DNA of 64,000 nucleotides from Planococcus sp. SK3692 (GTDB lineage: Bacteria; Bacillota; Bacilli; Bacillales_A; Planococcaceae), in assembly GCF_028890485.2 (NCBI RefSeq), contig NZ_JARCHV010000002.1:496001-560000 (forward strand), written 5' to 3'. Positions 59,750-64,000 of this stretch are shown here, in pieces. The notes below the pieces were generated by a model. It was not told the DNA's origin. It worked only from the letters and a program-made list of their open reading frames with translations, and ran no database searches. Each line of letters opens with the position of its first letter. The stretch's first letter is position 1. A program made the translations under genes and the position numbers.

Positions 59750-60334
59750 ATGCAAAGCTTATGGCAGTTGCAGCTTGAAGAAGTTCTTAGCGAATTGGAG
59801 CAACAGATTGCGTTCAAGGAAGGCCAAATATTTGTTATTGGCTGTTCAACTTCTGAAGTGGCCGGCGAGCGCATCGGTACAGGCGGCGGGCTTGATATTG
59901 CGGAAAGCCTGTTCGAACCGCTGCGCGTGTTTGCGGAACGCCACGGATTGTTTCTGGCGTTCCAAGGCTGTGAGCATATTAACCGCGCACTGACCATTGA
60001 GCGGGCAGCTGCTGAACGCTATGGCCTCGAGCCGGTGTCGGTGGTGCCGGTAGCAAAAGCTGGCGGATCGATGAGTGCTTACGCCTTCATGAATATGACT
60101 GACCCGGTCGTCGTCGAGGAAATTGCTGCCCACGCCGGAGTGGATATCGGGCAGACGATGATCGGGATGCATTTAAAAAGAGTCGCCGTTCCGGTGCGGA
60201 CTTCTGTTAAACTAATAGGGGAAGCGATTGTCTCAAGTGCGACCACACGTCCGAAATTGATCGGTGGTGTCCGTGCGAGCTACGATCGCCAGGTTCTTCA
60301 ATCACGGGAGGGAAAGACAGATGGAATTGATTAA
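59750..60334 (+). CDS. ywlG: UPF0340 family protein YwlG
   Basis: A 194-residue protein of a conserved Firmicutes family without assigned function. Conserved stretches: [16 protein letters not shown] near 30, [14 protein letters not shown] near 72, and [17 protein letters not shown] near 140. It starts 12 bases after rpiB with TAAGGAGGAG and overlaps the glyA start by 14 bases. The stable link to glyA hints at one-carbon or serine metabolism, but that is inference. Confidence 0.88.
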   Translation: MQSLWQLQLEEVLSELEQQIAFKEGQIFVIGCSTSEVAGERIGTGGGLDIAESLFEPLRVFAERHGLFLAFQGCEHINRALTIERAAAERYGLEPVSVVPVAKAGGSMSAYAFMNMTDPVVVEEIAAHAGVDIGQTMIGMHLKRVAVPVRTSVKLIGEAIVSSATTRPKLIGGVRASYDRQVLQSREGKTDGID

Positions 60335-61556
60335 GGCGCAGGATCAGGCAGTATACGAAGCAATGAACGCGGAAAAAGAACGCCAAGAAGCGAATATCGA
60401 ATTGATCGCATCGGAAAACTTTGTATCTCAGGCAGTGATGGATGCACAAGGGTCCGTGTTGACCAATAAATACGCAGAAGGCTATCCGGGCAAACGCTAT
60501 TATGGCGGTTGTGAATTTGTAGATGTAGTGGAAAATATTGCACGCGACCGCTTGAAAGAAATTTTCGGCGCAGAGCATGCAAACGTCCAGCCTCACTCCG
60601 GTTCACAGGCGAATATGGCTGTCTATACAGCGATGCTTGAACAAGGCGATACGGTCCTTGGCATGAACTTGAACCACGGCGGGCATTTGACGCACGGCAG
60701 CAAAGTCAACTTCAGCGGCATGCAGTATAACTTCGTTGAATACGGAGTCGACAAAGATACGCAATTGCTTGATTACGAAGCAGTTCGCCAGGCAGCTCTT
60801 GAGCACAAGCCGAAAATGATTGTTGCCGGCGCTAGTGCCTATTCCCGCACATTGGATTTCGCGAAATTCCGTGAAATCGCTGATGAAGTCGGTGCATACC
60901 TAATGGTTGACATGGCACATATTGCAGGGCTTGTCGCAACCGGTGCACATCCGAATCCAGTGCCTCATGCACATTTTGTTACTTCCACTACCCATAAAAC
61001 ATTGCGTGGCCCTCGCGGCGGCTTGATTCTTTGCAAAGAAGAATTCGCGAAGAAAATCGATAAAATCATTTTCCCAGGCATCCAGGGTGGCCCGTTGATG
61101 CATGTCATTGCAGCAAAAGCTGTCGCTTTCGGCGAAGCCCAACAGCCAGAATTCAAAGATTATATCGACCAAGTCGTCAAAAATGCGAATGTCTTGGCTG
61201 ATAGCTTAACGGCTGAAGGCATCGATATCGTTTCCGGCGGAACAGACAACCACCTATTGCTGCTTGATCTCCGTTCACTTAACTTGACGGGTAAAGTTGC
61301 AGAACATGTGTTGGATGAAGTCGGCATCACGACTAATAAAAACACCATCCCATTCGATCCGGAAAGCCCATTCGTCACATCCGGCATCCGTCTCGGAACA
61401 GCAGCTGTCACTTCCCGTGGCTTCAAAGAAGAAGAAATGAAAGAAATCGCTTCGATCATGGCACTTCTATTGAAAAACCCGGAAGACGAAGCTGTGAAAA
61501 AGGAAGCGGCTGAGCGTACAGCGAAATTGACAGCTGCCCATGCTTTGTATAAATAA
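60321..61556 (+). CDS. glyA: Serine hydroxymethyltransferase
   Basis: A 411-residue PLP enzyme converting serine and THF to glycine and methylene-THF. Signature [10 protein letters not shown] and [11 protein letters not shown] at the N-terminus; the PLP Lys is in [14 protein letters not shown] near 226. ATG 60321 has GGGAGGG eight bases before it. A terminator lies 35 bases after the stop codon (AAAGCCGCC / GGCGGCTTT, 61593-61624). Confidence 0.96.
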   Translation: MELIKAQDQAVYEAMNAEKERQEANIELIASENFVSQAVMDAQGSVLTNKYAEGYPGKRYYGGCEFVDVVENIARDRLKEIFGAEHANVQPHSGSQANMAVYTAMLEQGDTVLGMNLNHGGHLTHGSKVNFSGMQYNFVEYGVDKDTQLLDYEAVRQAALEHKPKMIVAGASAYSRTLDFAKFREIADEVGAYLMVDMAHIAGLVATGAHPNPVPHAHFVTSTTHKTLRGPRGGLILCKEEFAKKIDKIIFPGIQGGPLMHVIAAKAVAFGEAQQPEFKDYIDQVVKNANVLADSLTAEGIDIVSGGTDNHLLLLDLRSLNLTGKVAEHVLDEVGITTNKNTIPFDPESPFVTSGIRLGTAAVTSRGFKEEEMKEIASIMALLLKNPEDEAVKKEAAERTAKLTAAHALYK

Positions 61557-61592
61557 GCAGTTGTTGATTATTTAGATGAATATTGAAATGAA

Positions 61593-61624
61593 TAAAGCCG
61601 CCGCATACATTGGCGGCTTTTTTT
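61593..61624 (+). terminator. Terminator of the rpiB-ywlG-glyA operon
   Basis: AAAGCCGCC / GGCGGCTTT with T7. Confidence 0.9.
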
Positions 61625-61660
61625 CACCATACATAATCAGAAAAATTGGGAGGGACGCGT

Positions 61661-63835
61661 ATGCATCAATATGAAATCCAGGAAGACCGGAAAGTGATCA
61701 TAGATTGGCTGCGCCGTCTCGGGCTTGAATTCCACACGAGTTTTGTCGTCGTGAACCCGGAAATTTCTGAACATCCAATAGCCTACGCCAATGAAGCATT
61801 TTTTGAAATGACTGGGTATAGTGAAGAGGAAGTTATCGGAAGAAACGGTAAATTCCTCCATGGAACGAAAACCGATGCGAATACCGGCAGCCAGATTCGC
61901 GAGGCAACGGCATCTGCGCAGCCCGGCGTTTTTGAAATCGTCAATTACCGAAAAGACGGCACGCCTTTCTGGAACGAAATCACGGTCCAGCCACTGGCGT
62001 TTCCAGAGAAGTCAATGCGCTATACATTGATGCTTCAGCGAGATATCAGCGATCGCCGGCGGGCAGAAACATTGATCGATTTACAAAAAGAAACGTATAA
62101 AGGCATTGAAAAAGGGCATGTACTCGGGATGCTGCTGCAGAACATCTGCGAAACGGCAGAATCATTTTTCCTCGATGGTGTACGCTGTACCGTTCTCTTG
62201 GTAGATGAAGCGAAGCGTTTTCAGGTAGGGGCGGCGAAATCGATGCCGGATGAATTCACCTTAGGGATGCGCGGGCTGGAAGTATCAGCTGATTCGAGTC
62301 CTTGCGGCGCGGCATACCTGCGCCAGCAACCGGTCATAGTCGAGAATGCAGGACAGGATGCACTTCTAAGCAATCAACAAGACGTTCTCGACAGGTTTGG
62401 CATCAAAGCCATCTGGTCGGTGCCGATTTTTAACGGCAAGGAAGAAGTGATCGGCACCTTCGGGATTTACTTTCCGGCAATCTATAAGCCATCTCAAAAA
62501 GATCTGGTCTTTATGGAAGAAATCGCGTCGATTGTTTCATTGGCAGTGAAGTTCTCGCGCCAACAAGAAGAGATTTTACGGCTTGCCTATATTGACGAGG
62601 AATCAGGGCTGCCGAACCGCCATTATTTCCGCACCGAACTCAAAGAACTGTTGAAGGACGGGAAAGAAGGGTTTGTCGCGTTTATCTCCGCAGACGAATT
62701 CATCAAAATCAGCGATCAATACGGTCACCGAGCAGGCAATGATTTGTGCCGGGAACTTGGCCGCCGTCTTGTGTTAGCAGGAGGCGCCGGGGAAAAACTG
62801 GTCGCGCGTTTTTCCGATTCAAGATTGTCGCTATACAGCACCATCCCATTAACGCACGCGCCTGAATTTCTCGAGGATATCCTAAGCAGTCTAAGGGAGC
62901 CGGTGTCGATCGGTGAGATGGATTTGTTTTTAACTGTTAAAGTTGGCGTAGCGATTGTTACACCTGCCCAACAGAATGCAGAAGAGCTAGTCCGCTGTGC
63001 TGACAGTGCGTTGTCAAAAGCGAAAGAACGCATCGGCGAAGCGGTCTGCTATTTTGAAAATGAACAAGATGAGTTGATGATGCGCGATTTACGAGTCGCC
63101 AATGCTTTGACGGTAGCGCTCAAACGAAAAGAAATCAGTGTCTTCCTGCAGCCGAAAGTATCGCTCGAAAGCCGAGACATTCTCGGGTTTGAGGCGCTGG
63201 CCCGCTGGAAGTCTCCGGAACTCGGGGATATTTCGCCCGCTATTTTCATTCCCGCCGCTGAGAAGAACGGCAAGATCCGCCAACTTGAGCAGCATGTGAT
63301 CGAGCAAGTTTTGTCTTGGCTGAAAAAGCGCCAAGAACAGGAGTTGGAGCTACGCCAAGTGGCGATCAATATCTCAGCAGAACATTTCTTCCATCATTCC
63401 TTCGTGCCGTATCTGGTGGATGAAACGAATAAATTCGGTGTGGATCCGAAATGGATTCAGCTCGAGATCACCGAACGCATCGGCGTCGTCGATATCGATA
63501 CGGCCGGCACGGTATTCGATCAGCTGAAAAAATATGGGTTTGCGACTTCCATCGATGATTTTGGGACAGGCTATTCGTCTCTCAGTTATCTCCAAAAGCT
63601 GCCTGTTGAAGAAATTAAGATCGACCGTTCTTTCGTATCCAATATGGAAGAACACGGGACGCGTGCCGTCATTCGGACCATTATTCAACTGGCGGACAAT
63701 TTAGGGCTGCGGGCAGTCGCGGAAGGCGTCGAAACAGAAGACGATCGGACGCAATTGCTTGAGATGGGCTGTACCATCGCCCAAGGCTTTTTATTCCACC
63801 GGCCGATGCCGATCGATGAAGCACATTTACTCTAA
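61661..63835 (+). CDS. PAS(LOV-like)-GAF-GGDEF-EAL protein, likely c-di-GMP phosphodiesterase
   Basis: A 724-residue soluble sensor. Residues 20-130 are a PAS domain of LOV type (TGYSEEEVIGRNGKFLHG, NYRKDGTPFWNEI, LMLQRDIS), but Gly63 stands where photoactive LOVs have Cys. About 145-305 is a GAF domain. About 310-465 is a GGDEF domain with FSDSR (384-388) instead of GGDEF, so no cyclase activity is expected. From about 485 is an EAL domain with intact FEALARW (Glu511), EITE, DDFGTG, KIDRSF and EGVE. ATG 61661 follows GGGAGG. It is inserted between glyA and upp. Confidence 0.9.
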   Translation: MHQYEIQEDRKVIIDWLRRLGLEFHTSFVVVNPEISEHPIAYANEAFFEMTGYSEEEVIGRNGKFLHGTKTDANTGSQIREATASAQPGVFEIVNYRKDGTPFWNEITVQPLAFPEKSMRYTLMLQRDISDRRRAETLIDLQKETYKGIEKGHVLGMLLQNICETAESFFLDGVRCTVLLVDEAKRFQVGAAKSMPDEFTLGMRGLEVSADSSPCGAAYLRQQPVIVENAGQDALLSNQQDVLDRFGIKAIWSVPIFNGKEEVIGTFGIYFPAIYKPSQKDLVFMEEIASIVSLAVKFSRQQEEILRLAYIDEESGLPNRHYFRTELKELLKDGKEGFVAFISADEFIKISDQYGHRAGNDLCRELGRRLVLAGGAGEKLVARFSDSRLSLYSTIPLTHAPEFLEDILSSLREPVSIGEMDLFLTVKVGVAIVTPAQQNAEELVRCADSALSKAKERIGEAVCYFENEQDELMMRDLRVANALTVALKRKEISVFLQPKVSLESRDILGFEALARWKSPELGDISPAIFIPAAEKNGKIRQLEQHVIEQVLSWLKKRQEQELELRQVAINISAEHFFHHSFVPYLVDETNKFGVDPKWIQLEITERIGVVDIDTAGTVFDQLKKYGFATSIDDFGTGYSSLSYLQKLPVEEIKIDRSFVSNMEEHGTRAVIRTIIQLADNLGLRAVAEGVETEDDRTQLLEMGCTIAQGFLFHRPMPIDEAHLL

Positions 63836-63861
63836 CCGGGGCAATTGCCCTGGTTTTTTAT
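63834..63861 (+). terminator. Terminator of the EAL protein gene
   Basis: AACCGGGGCAA / TTGCCCTGGTT plus T6, overlapping the stop codon. Confidence 0.85.
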
Positions 63862-63970
63862 TTTGCCTGTGAAAGTTGACTGAATAATTCTAATGCAGGA
63901 GTCGAGCTCTAAACCTTATCATTTTCTGTTATACTGTTTAGGAAAATGTATGAAAAAGGAGAGATACACT

Positions 63971-64000
63971 GTGGGAAAAGTATTCGTTTTTGATCATCCG
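63971..64000 (+). CDS. upp: Uracil phosphoribosyltransferase, start only
   Basis: The last ten codons of the window read MGKVFVFDHP from a GTG start with AAAAAGGAGAG upstream. This is the typical N-terminus of Bacilli Upp, and upp follows glyA in B. subtilis. The rest lies outside the window. A TATACT box near 63930 may be its -10. Confidence 0.8.
   Translation, partial: MGKVFVFDHP

Overview
The window reads as a chromosome segment of a Planococcaceae member (Planococcus/Planomicrobium-like; Bacillota, Bacillales). Protein families and gene order closely follow the Bacillus subtilis ung-ywdI-ywdK, hemQ-lipL-ywfO-ywgA-ywhB-ywhD-speE-speB-ywiB-argS and rpoE-pyrG-ywjG-spo0F-fbaA-tal-murA-glpX-rho-rpmE-tdk-prfA-prmC-tsaC-ywlE-rpiB-ywlG-glyA-upp blocks. 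The bacillithiol gene bshB2, coproheme decarboxylase hemQ and the RNA polymerase delta subunit agree with this. No rRNA, tRNA, prophage, transposase or CRISPR array was seen.

Layout. 1-9 kb: a YfcC-type carrier (cut by the window edge), a cystine-type ABC importer, a short-chain threonine dehydrogenase, a YjiH membrane protein, bshB2 with its YojF partner, and pdxK. 9-20 kb: ung, small conserved genes, an acyltransferase-3 protein, hemQ, lipL, the HD hydrolase ywfO, and the spermidine pair speE-speB, with a candidate small RNA just upstream of speE. 20-32 kb: ywiB-argS, then a cobalamin riboswitch and terminator ahead of a ten-gene B12 salvage operon. That operon holds btuF, btuC, a btuD-cbiZ fusion, cbiB, cobD, cobU, cobS, cobC, a short second CobU-like gene, pduO, and the alpha-ribazole transporter/kinase pair cblT-cblS. 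32-43 kb: a fatty/branched acyl-CoA oxidation cluster (fadF-type oxidoreductase, thiolase, hydroxyacyl-CoA dehydrogenase, two acyl-CoA dehydrogenases, a TetR regulator). It ends in icmF, a B12-dependent fused isobutyryl-CoA mutase, so the preceding B12 operon supplies its cofactor. 44-64 kb: the conserved rpoE-to-upp housekeeping block, interrupted by a PAS/LOV-like-GAF-GGDEF-EAL protein before upp.

Regulatory features read directly: a B12 riboswitch; a pyrG leader whose transcript would start GGGCTCC and carries a pyrimidine-rich attenuator; a FadR-like palindrome inside a sigma-A promoter; a CcpA cre-like site; an L31-type leader before rpmE; and a dense cluster of DnaA boxes at the prmC/tsaC junction. 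Three families of structured intergenic repeats also occur. One is about 214 bp long, in tandem near 58 kb and inverted near 43 kb, so it flanks the rpoE-tsaC block in opposite orientation. Spo0F is kept although spoIIR is absent from the place where it sits in spore formers.
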